Below are positions 38,290 to 38,363 of a stretch of 38,363 bases of DNA, piece after piece (position 1 is the first letter of the stretch; every line of letters begins with the position of its first letter). Both the position numbers and the translations under genes were made by a program. Origin of the DNA: a virus; IMG/VR virus record IMGVR_UViG_3300019776_000711, positions 1 through 38,363 of that record; one strand, 5' to 3'. The notes below the pieces were generated by a model. It did not search any database. It saw nothing but the letters and a program-made list of their open reading frames with translations, and had not been told where the DNA came from.

Positions 38290-38363
38290 TTTTAATATTT
38301 AATTCTAAGAAAACACAGAATTATAATTTAACCCCCCCCACTCCTAATTCAATTTTCTGCAAA
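38290..38363. other. Presumed cos region and leader of terS
   Basis: These 74 bases are AT-rich except for a run of eight C (38332-38339; GGAGTGGGGGGGG on the minus strand). No gene is seen. A G-run between an HNH gene and a P27-type terS is typical of cos regions. That cos lies here, and that this end joins base 1, is inference. Confidence 0.45.

Noticed and set aside
1-38363. Integrated prophage with flanking host DNA
   Set aside because: Integrase and attP lie in the middle, all phage modules occur once and no host gene flanks them; the ends look like packaging ends.

Overview
The window reads as one complete temperate siphophage genome, not a chromosomal slice with a prophage in it. All expected modules occur once (immunity, replication, late control, packaging, HK97-type head, non-contractile tail, lysis, integration). 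The att-like site lies between the integrase and the last tail gene, as in a free or circularised phage. The two ends look like the two sides of a packaging site: an HNH endonuclease ends near base 43 and the terminase small subunit starts at 38289, reading outward across the join. The host is probably a betaproteobacterium, perhaps Nitrosomonadales-like. This is inferred from a HAF-repeat protein with a PEP-CTERM sorting tail and from an att core that matches the expected 3' end of betaproteobacterial tmRNA. No database search was possible; family names come from recall and visible motifs.

Lytic half, minus strand. From the immunity region the order is Cro-like regulator (6020-5820), CII-like regulator (5510-5028), a small conserved gene, a cytosine methyltransferase with a second full-length ORF in another frame (4728-3966), a TOPRIM/VapE-type primase-helicase (3969-1570), a repeat cluster that may be the replication origin (1311-1567), two small genes and a late-regulator-like gene (856-410). 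An intrinsic terminator follows, then HNH (372-43). Across the join come TerS, TerL, portal, protease and major capsid, then connector and tail-completion genes, tail tube, tail chaperones linked by a -1 frameshift, tape measure (27678-24013), tail tip and fibres, holin, Rz/Rz1 and three further tail-associated genes ending at 16734. The late operon is studded with intrinsic terminators placed just ahead of the next gene's ribosome-binding site. I cannot find an endolysin.

Lysogenic half, plus strand. A short CI-like repressor (6128-6550), apparently leaderless, is followed by an AT-rich accessory block (6611-9603): a lipoprotein, the PEP-CTERM HAF-repeat protein, an uncharacterised two-gene cassette with its own promoter and terminator, and a secreted protein. 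A second promoter at 9852-9881, covered by the same ACAAG-N5-CTTGT operators as the repressor region, drives small early genes, a DUF2303/YfdQ-like protein and its partner. Then come a C4-type antisense RNA module in front of an HNH endonuclease gene, SSB, a PD-(D/E)XK nuclease, excisionase, integrase and attP.

Most notable points: the dual-frame methyltransferase locus, the GGTATGGAA/TTCCATACC cluster next to the primase, the C4 RNA whose target appears to be an HNH gene rather than an antirepressor, the accessory block, a capsid protein with a hydrophobic N-terminus, and a connector protein with an inserted beta-rich domain.
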